NCBI GenBank assembly: GCA_963849095.1
Contig: CAWKGA010000009.1
Coordinates: 806,001 to 870,000, forward strand
Direction: 5' to 3'
DNA length: 64,000 nucleotides
DNA from: JASHUC01 sp963849095
GTDB taxonomy: Bacteria > Pseudomonadota > Gammaproteobacteria > Steroidobacterales > Steroidobacteraceae
Shown: piece after piece, positions 15,167-24,026 of the stretch
Numbering within the stretch: position 1 is the first letter of the stretch
Layout: each line of letters opens with the position of its first letter
Made by a program: the position numbers and the translations under genes
Notes under the pieces: generated by a model
What the model saw: only the letters and a program-made list of their open reading frames with translations
Told to the model about the DNA's origin: nothing
Databases searched by the model: none

Positions 15167-16078
15167 ATGACTGACTATACCGGCAAGGTCGCGTTCATCA
15201 CGGGCGGCGCCTCAGGCGCGGGCTTCGGCCAGGCGACCGTGTTCGCGGAAGTCGGCTGCAAGATCGCGATTGCCGACATCCGCCGCGCCGCCGTCGATGA
15301 AGCCGTCGCCAAGCTGCGCGCCCAGGGGGTCGAGGCGCATGGGATCCCGCTCGACGTGACCGATCGCGCCGCGTATGCCCGCGCTGCCGACGAGGTCGAG
15401 AAAGTGTTCGGCAAGCCGCCGGAGCTGCTGTTCAACACCGCCGGGGTCAACACCTTCGGCCCGCTCGAGAAATCGACTTACGACGATTTCGATTGGCTCG
15501 TGGGGGTCAATTTCGGGGGCGTCGTGAACGGCATGATGACCTTCGTGCCGCGCATGATCGCCGCGGGCCGAGGTGGCTACATCGTCACCACTTCCTCGAT
15601 AGGCGGGTTTGCCGGCAGCGCCGCCGCGTCGATCTATTCGGCCGCGAAAGCCGCGGTCATCAATCTGATGGAGAGCTATCGCCTCGCGCTCGCCCAGTAC
15701 CATATCGGCGTATCCGTGCTGTGCCCCGCGAACATCCGCAGCAACATCGCCGAAGCGACCAAGGTTCGTCCGGCACACCTCGGCAATACCGGCTACGTCG
15801 TCAACGACGACGTGATCCGATCGCTGCACAGCATCCATGCACACGGTCTCGATCCCGTCGTGCTCGCGCGGCGCACCAAGGAGGCCATGGAAGCCAACCA
15901 GCTCTACATCATTCCCTATCCCGAGCAGAAAGAGCCGCTCGCCCAGCATTTCAAGGAGATCGTGGATTCCGTGCTGCCGATGGAGGCCGACCCGGAAGGC
16001 GCCAGGAGGCGCACCGAGGCGCTGCGGAACTGGATCAAGGACCGCCAGTCCCTGATGTCCCGGGGCAAGGGCGACTGA
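15167..16078 (+). CDS. Short-chain dehydrogenase/reductase
   Basis: 303 residues of the classical SDR family, cytoplasmic NAD(P)-dependent oxidoreductases. Visible motifs are the cofactor loop ITGGASGAGFGQA near residue 10, DVTDRAAYA, the NTAG motif (FNTAGVNTF), the catalytic serine in TTSSIGG, and YSAAK (YxxxK) about residue 163. The C-terminal 50 residues, with EANQLYIIPYPEQKEPLAQH, form a tail found in SDRs near steroid or lipid catabolic genes. The substrate is unknown. GGAGG precedes the ATG. It could be co-transcribed with the two genes downstream, although a 130-base gap follows. Confidence 0.9.
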   Translation: MTDYTGKVAFITGGASGAGFGQATVFAEVGCKIAIADIRRAAVDEAVAKLRAQGVEAHGIPLDVTDRAAYARAADEVEKVFGKPPELLFNTAGVNTFGPLEKSTYDDFDWLVGVNFGGVVNGMMTFVPRMIAAGRGGYIVTTSSIGGFAGSAAASIYSAAKAAVINLMESYRLALAQYHIGVSVLCPANIRSNIAEATKVRPAHLGNTGYVVNDDVIRSLHSIHAHGLDPVVLARRTKEAMEANQLYIIPYPEQKEPLAQHFKEIVDSVLPMEADPEGARRRTEALRNWIKDRQSLMSRGKGD

Positions 16079-16207
16079 CGGTGCGGTGCCGCGGGCGCGA
16101 TCGCTCGCTCACGCGCTCGAGAATACCCCGCTCCGTCTCGTGGCATACTGAAGAGATGGGGGGCCCTCGCCCGAGCGAGGGTGTTGCACAGATGAGGAGG
16201 CCGCTCA

Positions 16208-16771
16208 ATGTCATTCCTGGGATTTAGCGGAATCGGAGGGGAAACGCTCGGACGCGCCGTGCTGGCTTCGGCAGCGCTCGCTCTTGCAGTATCGGCCAAG
16301 CCGGCACTGGCGGAATACCCGGTGACCACGCTCTCGACGCTGCTCGATAGAGCGCAGATCGAGGACATGCTCGTCAACTACTACGAGAACTTCGGCGTGA
16401 CCGACGAGAAGTTTGGGTCGTACTACCTCGCGGACGGCATTCTCGATGTGAACGGCCTCATCGCCCGCGGCGAGCAGCAGATCGAGGACCTCTACAAAAG
16501 AACGGCGGAGGGAACCCCGCGGCGGCCGGGAAGATTCCACATGCTCATCTCGAATCCCCGGATCAGAGTGAGCGGCGATACCGCCACCGCGGACGTGGTG
16601 TGGACGGGCATCATCTCGGACACACCTCAATCGACGCCGCATTTCGTCGAGCAGGGCCGTGAGCACGATGAGCTCGTCAAGCGGAACGGCCGCTGGTACT
16701 TCAAGCATCGAATCATCACGAGCGACGGTGGGTTGCCGGCGATGTTCGAGAAATCGTACAAGAACAGGTGA
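16208..16771 (+). CDS. Exported SnoaL/NTF2-like protein
   Basis: 187 residues with a signal peptide ending in AKPALAEYP. The mature part fits the SnoaL-like fold: LLDRAQIEDMLVNYYENFGV, GSYYLADGILDVNGLIARG, FHMLISNPRIRVSGDTATAD, VVWTGIISDTP, and NGRWYFKHRIITSDGG at the end. Family members are small isomerases, dehydratases or binding proteins. GAGGAGG precedes the ATG. The large quinoprotein gene follows after 27 bases, so the two probably form one operon and act in the same periplasmic oxidation. Confidence 0.82.
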   Translation: MSFLGFSGIGGETLGRAVLASAALALAVSAKPALAEYPVTTLSTLLDRAQIEDMLVNYYENFGVTDEKFGSYYLADGILDVNGLIARGEQQIEDLYKRTAEGTPRRPGRFHMLISNPRIRVSGDTATADVVWTGIISDTPQSTPHFVEQGREHDELVKRNGRWYFKHRIITSDGGLPAMFEKSYKNR

Positions 16772-16798
16772 GGCCAACGGCGGCACTGGGAGTTACTG

Positions 16799-18721
16799 AT
16801 GCGTGATCCGGCGCCGCGTGCCTATCTGCGGGTGACGATGTGCCTCCTCGCGCTCGGTACGGGGGCGGACGCGTTCGCTGCCGCAAGCACGGCGAGTGCC
16901 CCTGCCGTGTCCGCTCCCGCGGTAGCGAGCGGTCCGGCAGCGCGGGCCTCCTCGTCCGAGCGCAGGGGCACGGAGTTCGGCTTTGCCGTCTTCCAGCAGC
17001 ATTGCACGGCCTGCCACGGCAATCGGGCCTACCCGCACGCGCCCAGCCCTGACGCTTTGCGCGCCATGTCGCCGGAGCGCATCTATACGGCGCTCACGAC
17101 CGGAATCATGAAGTCGGTCGGCGACACCTTGAGCGATCAGGATCGGCGGCGGGTGGCCGAATCGCTCTCCGGCGAGCTGCTCGGGTCTTCGCAATCGGGC
17201 GACGCGAGCGAGATGCACAATCGCTGTGGCCGCAACCCGCCTCTGCGCAGCCTCTCCGGGCCGGGGTGGAACGGTTGGGGCAACGGACTCGCCAACTGGC
17301 GCTTTCAGAGCGCCTCGAGCGCAGGGCTGACTGCGGCGTCGGTCGGTCGACTCGAGCTCAAGTGGGCGTTCGGCTATCCGGGCGGAACGTCGGCCTTCGG
17401 ACAGCCGACGGTGGTCGCGGGTCGCGTATTCGTCGGTACCGATACGGGCTACGTCTATTCGCTCGATGCCCGCTCCGGGTGTGTCTACTGGTCGTACCGG
17501 ACTCTTGCCGGCGTGCGCAACGCGATGACCCTCGGGCCGATCCGAGCGCACGGACGGAAGTCCTATGCGGTCTTCTTCGGCGACCTCAAGTCCAATGCGT
17601 ACGCGATCGACGCACGGACCGGCCGGAAGATCTGGATCACGCACGTGGAGGATAACTTCGCCACGCGGGTCACCGCCGCCCCCGCGCTCTACGGTGGGCG
17701 CTTGTACGTGCCCATCTCGGGATGGGAGGGCTTCTCCGCGCGGGTGCTGGACTATCCGTGCTGCACGGAGGTCGGCAGCGTGAGCGCGCTCGAGGCGAAC
17801 ACGGGAAAATTGCTCTGGAAGCACTACACCATCGCGGAGCGCCCCCGTCCGACACACAAGAACTCCCGAGGAGTCCAGCAGTGGGCGCCCGCCGGGGTGC
17901 CCGTCTGGAATACGCCGACAGTCGACCCGCGGCGGCACGCGATTTACGTTGGGACAGGCGACGCATCCACGTATCCCGCGCCGCCCACCTCCGATTCGGT
18001 CCTGGCGCTGGACATGGATACGGGAAAGTTGCTCTGGGGGAAGCAGATCTACGCGAACGACTCCTTCATCGTCGGCTGCACGGGGAAGAGCTTCACCGAC
18101 AACTGTCCGAAGGTCGTCGGCCCGGACTGGGACATCCCGATGTCGCCGATGCTGGCAAGGATCGGGGCTGGACGGACCGCCGTCATCTTCGGCACGAAAC
18201 CCGGTGACATCCTGGCCCTCGATGCCGGCAAACGGGGCGAGCTGCTGTGGCGGGTCAACGTCGCCCGCGATTTGACCCACGATCAATCGTCGAGTATTCG
18301 CGGCAATCTCGGCCCCCTGTGGGGTGGCGCCATCGATGGCCGCAACGTCTATTTCGGACTGAACGCGGGCGGAGTGGTCGCTCTCAGCATCTCAGACGGT
18401 CGTCGCGCGTGGTACACGCCCCTCAACTCGACGGCGCAAAAGAGAGTGACGTACTCCGCCGCCGCGACGGTTATCCCGGGCGTGGTCTTCGTCGGCGGCT
18501 CCGATGGGCGGCTGTGGGCGCTCTCGAGCGCGGATGGCCGCCCGCTGTGGTCATACGAGACCGCGCGGTCGTTCGACACGGTCAATGCGGTTCCCGCCCA
18601 CGGGGGCTCGATCAGCGCGCCCGGGCCGACGGTGGCCGGCGGAATGCTCTTTGTCGGCTCCGGGTATGGGGTCGTCACGGGGACGCCCGGAAACGTGCTA
18701 CTGGCCTTCTCCGTACAGTAA
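16799..18721 (+). CDS. Exported cytochrome c-quinoprotein dehydrogenase, PVA-dehydrogenase-like
   Basis: 640 residues. A signal peptide is followed by a short N-terminal cytochrome c domain with CTACHG at about residue 67, then a PQQ-type propeller (LKWAFGYPGGTSAFGQPTVV, GYVYSLDARSGCVYWSY, NTGKLLWKHYT, LDMDTGKLLWGKQIYA, DGRRAWYTPLNS, GRLWALSSADGRPLWSY). Haem at the N-terminus and the order of blades match polyvinyl-alcohol dehydrogenase-like proteins. This order is the reverse of the alcohol dehydrogenase at 7055-9214, whose haem domain is C-terminal. It probably oxidises a secondary alcohol in the periplasm. The true substrate is unknown. GGGAG lies before the ATG. Confidence 0.88.
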   Translation: MRDPAPRAYLRVTMCLLALGTGADAFAAASTASAPAVSAPAVASGPAARASSSERRGTEFGFAVFQQHCTACHGNRAYPHAPSPDALRAMSPERIYTALTTGIMKSVGDTLSDQDRRRVAESLSGELLGSSQSGDASEMHNRCGRNPPLRSLSGPGWNGWGNGLANWRFQSASSAGLTAASVGRLELKWAFGYPGGTSAFGQPTVVAGRVFVGTDTGYVYSLDARSGCVYWSYRTLAGVRNAMTLGPIRAHGRKSYAVFFGDLKSNAYAIDARTGRKIWITHVEDNFATRVTAAPALYGGRLYVPISGWEGFSARVLDYPCCTEVGSVSALEANTGKLLWKHYTIAERPRPTHKNSRGVQQWAPAGVPVWNTPTVDPRRHAIYVGTGDASTYPAPPTSDSVLALDMDTGKLLWGKQIYANDSFIVGCTGKSFTDNCPKVVGPDWDIPMSPMLARIGAGRTAVIFGTKPGDILALDAGKRGELLWRVNVARDLTHDQSSSIRGNLGPLWGGAIDGRNVYFGLNAGGVVALSISDGRRAWYTPLNSTAQKRVTYSAAATVIPGVVFVGGSDGRLWALSSADGRPLWSYETARSFDTVNAVPAHGGSISAPGPTVAGGMLFVGSGYGVVTGTPGNVLLAFSVQ

Positions 18722-18732
18722 GGTCCGCACGG

Positions 18733-18748
18733 GCGGCGCGCACGCCGC
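18733..18748. terminator. GC hairpin between convergent genes
   Basis: GCGGCG-CGCA-CGCCGC forms a perfect six-base-pair stem 12 bases after the quinoprotein stop and before the 3' end of the convergent anti-sigma gene. There is no T-run, so it is only a weak candidate for an intrinsic terminator. Confidence 0.3.
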
Positions 18749-18766
18749 TCAGCGTGACCGACTCGG

Positions 18767-19153
18767 TCAGGCGTTCACCTCGGGCGCGCCGGCTTTTGTC
18801 ATGCGTATCACCCAGACCACGATGACGGCGAGCGCAATGGCGTTCACGAGGAGCTCCCAAGCCCACGCGCCGCCGAGCTTCGGCAAGATGCGCGCCGCAA
18901 GGAGGAGTGCCACCGCACTCCCCGCGCGGTATGGAGAGACCTTCGGAAGGCTCACACCGCGGAGCCGGATATCGGGTCGAAACGAGGCCGAGCGCCCCGC
19001 AGCGCGCCATTTCTCATCCGCCTCGAGCAGCGCGTCGAGCTCCGCTCGCAGAGCGGGCGAGCTTGTCATCGCGGCTTCGACCTCGCGAGCGCGAGCGGGA
19101 CTCAATTCGCCGTCGAGATAAGCCGAGAGCTCCGCAGGATCGATGGGATTCAT
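18767..19153 (-). CDS. Anti-sigma factor, membrane-anchored, without zinc motif
   Basis: 128 residues. The N-terminus ELSAYLDGELSPARAREVEA is the standard anti-sigma domain opening, followed by helical ALRAELDALLEADEKW. The C-terminal half has two membrane-like stretches (AGSAVALLLAARILPKLGGA and WELLVNAIALAVIVVWVIRM). The HxxxCxxC zinc motif of classical anti-sigma domains is absent; there is no cysteine in the protein. The ATG overlaps the stop of the sigma factor gene (ATGA). Its likely job is to hold that sigma factor at the membrane until a signal releases it. Confidence 0.85.
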   Translation of the reverse strand: MNPIDPAELSAYLDGELSPARAREVEAAMTSSPALRAELDALLEADEKWRAAGRSASFRPDIRLRGVSLPKVSPYRAGSAVALLLAARILPKLGGAWAWELLVNAIALAVIVVWVIRMTKAGAPEVNA

Positions 19154-19635
19154 GCCTCACCCCCTATCATTTGCGTTTGGAGGGCCTTTCGCGCCAGGTG
19201 CAGGCGCGACATGACGGTGCCCTGTGGAATAGCCAGGCTCTCGGACAGCTCCCGATAGCTCAGGTCCGCGAAGTAGCGCAGTTGCAGAATCTCCCGGTGA
19301 TGCTCCGGTAGCCGGCCGATCGCCGTGCTCAGCTGCTTCCATTCCGAGGGGTCGGGAGGAGCGTGACCCGCCGCGTCAAGATTCTCCAGATTTTCGGTTT
19401 GCATGGATCTTGATCGACGGATCATGTCTATGCAGCAGTTGCGCAGAATCGCAAACCACCACCCCTTGAACGGCCGGCTTACATCGAAGGTGTGGATCCG
19501 CTCGAGACCTCGCAAAGCGGCCTGCTGCACGGCATCTGCCGCGTCGTCCCGGTTGTGTAGAATCGAGCGCGCGTAGCCGGCCGCCTGCGAAAGCAGGGGC
19601 TCCAGCAGGAGCGCGTACTGCCGTTCCGGTGCCAC
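19150..19635 (-). CDS. ECF-family RNA polymerase sigma factor
   Basis: 161 residues with region 2 (HNRDDAADAVQQAALRGLER, FKGWWFAILRNCCIDMIRR) and region 4 (LPEHHREILQLRYFADLSYR, LAIPQGTVMSRLHLARKAL). It recognises specific promoters for core RNA polymerase and is normally restrained by the co-encoded anti-sigma factor. No family-specific extension is seen. The target promoters cannot be identified here. A small membrane protein gene lies three bases upstream, so the three form one operon. Confidence 0.93.
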   Translation of the reverse strand: MAPERQYALLLEPLLSQAAGYARSILHNRDDAADAVQQAALRGLERIHTFDVSRPFKGWWFAILRNCCIDMIRRSRSMQTENLENLDAAGHAPPDPSEWKQLSTAIGRLPEHHREILQLRYFADLSYRELSESLAIPQGTVMSRLHLARKALQTQMIGGEA

Positions 19636-19638
19636 ACG

Positions 19639-19950
19639 CTAGCCGAGTTTCTGCAGCAGGTGGATCAGTTGCAGGAGCTTCTCGTGGAACATGAGGAGCA
19701 CGAAGCCGATCGTGAGGATGTGAATCACGGCGATGGCAAGAGCGCTTCGCCCCCGGCGGATCACATCGGCTGCAGGAGCCGCGCCCTTGAGCGCGAGCCA
19801 TGCGAGCACGCAGGCGAGAGCGGATTTCTCCACTCCCAGCAGGTTGACGAACGCCACGACGCTCAGAGCCAGGGCTCCGGTTGCGAGCCCCATACGGCGG
19901 CCTCGCTGGTACGCGACATAAGTGGGATCGGTTTGGGGTGTGGCCGACAT
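19639..19950 (-). CDS. Small membrane protein, sigma-factor operon
   Basis: 103 residues with three hydrophobic segments (LATGALALSVVAFVNLLGVE, ALACVLAWLALKGAAPAADV and AIAVIHILTIGFVLLMFH) and a positively charged start. I do not recognise the family. It is the first gene of the sigma/anti-sigma operon, only three bases before the sigma gene. It may sense or modulate the same envelope signal, by position only. Confidence 0.7.
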   Translation of the reverse strand: MSATPQTDPTYVAYQRGRRMGLATGALALSVVAFVNLLGVEKSALACVLAWLALKGAAPAADVIRRGRSALAIAVIHILTIGFVLLMFHEKLLQLIHLLQKLG

Positions 19951-20082
19951 CGGGATCTCCTTCCGTTATCAGTGCTGCATGCAAGATACGGATGGCAGGA
20001 CCGAATTATTCACCCCATGGGGAATCACCCCTTGCGGGTGCGACGAGCTCGAGAGAGTCGCGGAGGGCTCGAGGTGTCCGTG

Positions 20083-20532
20083 TCAGCCCTTCGCGGACGG
20101 TGGGCCGGCGTCACGCTGCTTCACGAGCTTCGCCGGCGCGACGAGCCGCCACGCGCGCTCGATCACATCCGTCAATACGGTGGCCGAGGCCCTCTCCATT
20201 CGCATCAGGATCATCGGATGGCGCGCGTAATGGTCCGTGAGCCAGAACACGTCCGGCTGCGCCTGGAGCAGGATCTGCCGATCGAGAAAGTCGCAGCGAA
20301 TGGCGAGAGCGCCCTCAGCCTCCGTCCGCCACCGGGAGAGGAGCTTTCCGCAGACCCTGACCGACGGAGTCTCGAAGACGGTGGTGCCTCGGATCCAGGG
20401 AGTGCCGGGGCCGGGTGTAGCTGCCGTGCCAGGCAGAGCCAGCACGGTTTTCAGGTAGCGCTCATAGCCCTTCGCGATCGTTGCCGGCATCGGCCGGCGG
20501 TCGGTTTTCGAGCGCTTGGTTCCGGACGTCAT
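20083..20532 (-). CDS. MmcQ/YjbR-family protein
   Basis: 149 residues resembling the MmcQ/YjbR fold, an alpha/beta domain with a CyaY-like DNA-binding arrangement. Supporting stretches are YLKTVLALPGTAATPG near the start, KLLSRWRTEAEGALAIRCDF, FWLTDHYARHPMILMRMERA, and LTDVIERAWRLVAPAKLVKQ, where family members read ...LLxxAWxxxAPKxL... Function in the family is poorly known. The start at 20532 is the first ATG of the conserved part; a shorter start (MPATIAKGY) is also possible. It is transcribed divergently from the SGNH hydrolase. Confidence 0.75.
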   Translation of the reverse strand: MTSGTKRSKTDRRPMPATIAKGYERYLKTVLALPGTAATPGPGTPWIRGTTVFETPSVRVCGKLLSRWRTEAEGALAIRCDFLDRQILLQAQPDVFWLTDHYARHPMILMRMERASATVLTDVIERAWRLVAPAKLVKQRDAGPPSAKG

Positions 20533-20728
20533 GGCAGCTTCAGCCCCGATCGGCTGGCACTTCGGTGCCGCTCGCGAGCTTAGTCCGTCGAGCGGCGGGA
20601 ATCGAGGATCGGGCGCGAGACGCCGAGGCAGATTGCTCGAGAGCTCCGGCGGCCGTACGCTCCGGGTGCCGGTCGCCGCTTCCTGTTCCGGACAGCCGGT
20701 TTGCGATGCCGTAGGCAATCACCACGAG

Positions 20729-22000
20729 ATGAAGTCTTTCACTGTCCTCGCCGTCTCTTGGGCCACGGCATCCCTGGCGCTCGTGGCGGTATCGTCCCCG
20801 GCCACAGCGACGCACTGGGTCGCAAGTTGGGCCGCTTCGGAGCAGATTCCCGAGCTGCGGAACGCGCTCCCGGCCGATGAATTGCGCGATGCGACGCTGC
20901 GCCAGATCGTGCATCTTTCTATCGGCGGGGATGTGCTGCGCGTGCATCTGTCCAATGCGTTCGGGACCGCACCTCTTCACATCGCCGGAGCCCACATCGC
21001 GCGCACTGGAGCACTGGGCTCTTCGGCCGTCGATACCCCAACGGACACTGCGCTCACGTTCGGCGGGCGGCCGGATGTAATCATTCCCGAGGGCGCGGAG
21101 TATGTTTCCGATCCAGTGCGCTTCGCTACGACCCCCGATTCGAGCCTCGCCATCTCCCTCTACCTCGACCGTGCCCCGCAAGGCGAGACGAGCCACCCCG
21201 GCTCGCGCGCGACCTCCTACCTCGTGCATGGCGATGCGGTCTCGGCGCCCGATCTGGCCGGCGCGACGACATTCGACCATTGGTTTCAGATCGCCGAAGT
21301 CGATGTGGCCGCGCCCCCGAATGCCGCTGCCGTCGTGATCCTTGGCGACTCCATCGCGGACGGACACGCCTCGACCACCAACGGCAATGATCGCTGGAGC
21401 GACGATCTGGCGCGCCGCATCCGTCGGGCCGGGCTCGCGATCGGCGTGCTCAATCAAGGGATCGGAGGCAATCGCTTGCTGCAGGACGGGCTCGGTCCCA
21501 ATGCGCTCGCCCGTTTCGACCGTGACGTGCTCGCGCGTGCGGGGGTGCGCTATCTCATCGTCCAGGAGGGGATCAACGATATCGGCACGTTCGATCCGCA
21601 GGGCGAGCGGCCAGAGGACATGCATGCGGCTTTGGTCCGCAGCATCGAAGCTGCCCTCGAGCAAATCGTGATGCGCTCCCATGCCGCTGGGATCACAGTG
21701 TATGGCGGCACGCTCACTCCGTTCGCCGGATCGCTCTACTATCGGCCGAAGCCGATCGCCGAGGCCGATCGCGAGGCGATCAATCGCTGGATTCGCGAGC
21801 CCGGGCATTTCGACGGCGTGATCGACTTCGATGCGGCGCTGCGCGACCCGCAACGCCCGGAGCGTCTGAGGCCGCAGGTGGATTCAGGCGATCATCTGCA
21901 TCCTTCGCCCGCCGGCTATCGCGTGATGGCCGAGTCTGTCCCGCTATCGGTGTTCCGGCGTCAGGCCCCGGGAGCGTTGTCGCCGGTGAAGCGGCCGTGA
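20729..22000 (+). CDS. Exported SGNH/GDSL hydrolase
   Basis: 423 residues: signal peptide (MKSFTVLAVSWATASLALVA ... ATA), an N-terminal beta-rich domain (VHLSIGGDVLRVHLSNAFGT, typical of the SGNH subgroup with a jelly-roll-like front domain), then the hydrolase domain. Catalytic blocks are visible: VVILGDSIADG (block I Ser), NQGIGGNRLL (block II Gly), QEGINDIGT (block III Asn) and DSGDHLHPSPAGY (block V Asp and His). It is an esterase or lipase acting outside the cytoplasm, probably removing acyl groups from a carbohydrate or lipid. The start at 20729 gives a clean signal peptide. The next gene begins 20 bases on. Confidence 0.92.
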   Translation: MKSFTVLAVSWATASLALVAVSSPATATHWVASWAASEQIPELRNALPADELRDATLRQIVHLSIGGDVLRVHLSNAFGTAPLHIAGAHIARTGALGSSAVDTPTDTALTFGGRPDVIIPEGAEYVSDPVRFATTPDSSLAISLYLDRAPQGETSHPGSRATSYLVHGDAVSAPDLAGATTFDHWFQIAEVDVAAPPNAAAVVILGDSIADGHASTTNGNDRWSDDLARRIRRAGLAIGVLNQGIGGNRLLQDGLGPNALARFDRDVLARAGVRYLIVQEGINDIGTFDPQGERPEDMHAALVRSIEAALEQIVMRSHAAGITVYGGTLTPFAGSLYYRPKPIAEADREAINRWIREPGHFDGVIDFDAALRDPQRPERLRPQVDSGDHLHPSPAGYRVMAESVPLSVFRRQAPGALSPVKRP

Positions 22001-22020
22001 CCGCGGAGAGGTAGTCCGAT

Positions 22021-22614
22021 ATGCGAACGAGCCGCCTGGAGGCGTTCAGCGACGGCGTCATCGCCATTCTCATCACGATCATGGTGCTCGAGCTCAAAGC
22101 CCCGGCCGGCGCCGACTTCGCGGCGTTGCGGCCCTTGATCCCGATGCTGCTCGCCTATGTGCTCAGCTTCGTCTACCTGGGCATCTACTGGAATAACCAT
22201 CACCACATGCTGCAAATGACGGAGACCGTGACAGGCAGCATTCTCTGGGCAAACCTGCACTTGCTGTTCTGGCTGTCCTTGATTCCGGTGACGACCGCGT
22301 GGCTCGATGCGTCCCATGCCGCCGCGGCGCCGGCGGCGGTCTACGGTATCGTGCTGCTGATGGCGGCGATCGCCTACTGGATTCTGCAGCAGCGAATCAT
22401 CGCGGTGCAGGGACCCGCATCGCTCCTGCGGCAGGCCGTCCGCCGTGACTGGAAGGGCAGGTGCTCCCCGCTCATGTACGCGCTCGCCATCGGGTTGGCG
22501 GTCCGCTCTCCCGCAGTCTCGCTTGCCATTTATGCGCTGGTGGCCCTGGTCTGGCTGGTGCCCGACCGCCGGATCGAGCGGATGCTCGTCGGATCGGAGC
22601 GTAAAGGTCCGTGA
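22021..22614 (+). CDS. TMEM175-family potassium channel-like protein (DUF1211)
   Basis: 197 residues with five or six membrane segments. The first segment contains RLEAFSDGVIAILITIMVLE, the diagnostic RxxxFSD motif of TMEM175 proteins, which line the pore of a potassium-leak channel. Further family hallmarks are LIPMLLAYVLSFVYLGIYWN followed by NHHHML. Length fits the single-repeat bacterial form, which works as a tetramer. It lies 20 bases after the SGNH hydrolase gene and may be co-transcribed. Confidence 0.92.
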   Translation: MRTSRLEAFSDGVIAILITIMVLELKAPAGADFAALRPLIPMLLAYVLSFVYLGIYWNNHHHMLQMTETVTGSILWANLHLLFWLSLIPVTTAWLDASHAAAAPAAVYGIVLLMAAIAYWILQQRIIAVQGPASLLRQAVRRDWKGRCSPLMYALAIGLAVRSPAVSLAIYALVALVWLVPDRRIERMLVGSERKGP

Positions 22615-22619
22615 GGCGC

Positions 22620-22635
22620 GAGCGGTCAGCCGCTC
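22620..22635. terminator. Hairpin between convergent genes
   Basis: GAGCGG-TCAG-CCGCTC forms a perfect six-base-pair stem in the 20-base gap between the TMEM175-like and sugar dehydrogenase genes, followed by AATTCT. It could serve both directions. There is no strong T-run. Confidence 0.4.
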
Positions 22636-23890
22636 AATTCTCAGGCTCGATGCGCAGCACTGCCCCGTCGTTCTCGTCCGTCACCACGTAGAGCAGTCCG
22701 TCGTAACCCTGGCGGACATCGCGCATGCGCTGATGCAGCTCCGTGAAGAGCATCTCGCGGCGCAACTCACCCATGCTCGAGTTCAGCACGACGCGCTCGA
22801 GCCCGCCGGTGCCTGGAATCTCGCCCCAGCGGGCGCTCGTCACGAACAGGTTGTTCTTCCACGCGGGAAAGCGATCCCCCGTGTAGATCACGAGGTTGCC
22901 CGGGGCGATCGAAGGCAGCCAGATGATGAGCGGCGGCTCGATGTCCGGCCTGAGCGGGAAATTCGAAATGGACGATCCGTCGTAGTTGCGGCCAAAGCTG
23001 ACTGCCGGCCAGCCATAGTTGCGCCCGGGCAGGATCACGTTGACCTTGTCGCCTCCGTTCGGGCCTTCCTCGGTGTCCAGCACCGCGCCGTTCAAGGGAT
23101 CCATGGTCAGGCCGAGCTGATCGCGGTGGCCGTAGGAGAAAATCTCCGGCCGCGCGCCGGCACGCCCGACAAACGGGTTGCCTATGGGCACCTTACCGTC
23201 ATCGCGCAGTCGCAGCACCTTGCCGTAAACGCTGTCGAGACGCTGCGCCCTATCGTCGAAGGGCGCGCCCGTCGTGATGTAGACCATGCCGTTGCGGTCG
23301 AAGGTTATACGGCCGCTGCCTGCGTATCCGGATTCCCTCGCCGAGAACACGGTCTCGACGTGCATGAGCGCATGCCCCGAGAGCGTCCCGCGCATCAGCG
23401 TCAAGATGCCCTGACGGGCCGCGGGCCGATTCCCAACTGGCGGCGAGAGCGTCCCGGGCTCGTTGTACGTGAAATAAACGAGACGGTTCTGCGCGAACTG
23501 CGGATGCAGAGCCACGTCCTGCAGGCCGCCGTTACGGAAGGCGGAGGCGAGCGATGGTATGCCTGTGACGGGCTTCGGATCGAGCTCCGCAGGCTTGCCG
23601 TCGGCGCCTGTTGCATTGCGCACGAGCCGCAGCGTTCCTCCGCGCTCGGACACCAATGCGTCACCATTCGGCAGCGGCGCGACAGCGAAGGGATGCTTCA
23701 GTCCCTTCACCACCACGACCACGCGAACCTGATGCTGCTCCGCGGTATCGAAGGTGTAGGAGCCCTGGGTCAGCGCGACGGGTGCGAAGCCCATTTTAGG
23801 CTGCTGTGCCCGAGTCGCGACGGGTGGGAGCAGGAGGGCTGCTGTGACAAGACTCATTGTTACTGACACGATCCACTGCGCACGCGGCAT
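22634..23890 (-). CDS. PQQ-dependent sugar dehydrogenase, YliI-like
   Basis: 418 residues with a signal peptide (core IVSVTMSLVTAALLLPPVAT). The six-bladed propeller of soluble aldose dehydrogenases is recognisable: GLKHPFAVAPLPNGDALVSE, PSLASAFRNGGLQDVALHP, YVTTGAPFDDRAQ-like AYITTGAPF context, GNPFVGRAGARPEIFSYGHR, DPLNGAVLDTEEGPNGGDKV and GRNYGWPAVSFG. GHR and the EEGPNGGDKVN region hold the PQQ and calcium contacts. It oxidises aldose sugars in the periplasm. It is the third PQQ-type enzyme in this window. A single-gene unit read leftward. Confidence 0.92.
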   Translation of the reverse strand: MPRAQWIVSVTMSLVTAALLLPPVATRAQQPKMGFAPVALTQGSYTFDTAEQHQVRVVVVVKGLKHPFAVAPLPNGDALVSERGGTLRLVRNATGADGKPAELDPKPVTGIPSLASAFRNGGLQDVALHPQFAQNRLVYFTYNEPGTLSPPVGNRPAARQGILTLMRGTLSGHALMHVETVFSARESGYAGSGRITFDRNGMVYITTGAPFDDRAQRLDSVYGKVLRLRDDGKVPIGNPFVGRAGARPEIFSYGHRDQLGLTMDPLNGAVLDTEEGPNGGDKVNVILPGRNYGWPAVSFGRNYDGSSISNFPLRPDIEPPLIIWLPSIAPGNLVIYTGDRFPAWKNNLFVTSARWGEIPGTGGLERVVLNSSMGELRREMLFTELHQRMRDVRQGYDGLLYVVTDENDGAVLRIEPEN

Positions 23891-24026
23891 GGGCGTTCCC
23901 CGGCTGTTCGTATTGTGGGGCGGATCTTATCTCACTCCCGCCCGCGGCGCGGCCCGCGCCATTGACGCGCGGGGCCCGCAAATGTCCGTCGTATCTGCAT
24001 GCCCGTGGCCGTATTCGCGAGCCCGG

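Noticed and set aside
16793..18286. Long leftward open frame opposite the quinoprotein gene
   Set aside because: Shadow frame of high GC; the rightward strand has haem and propeller motifs.
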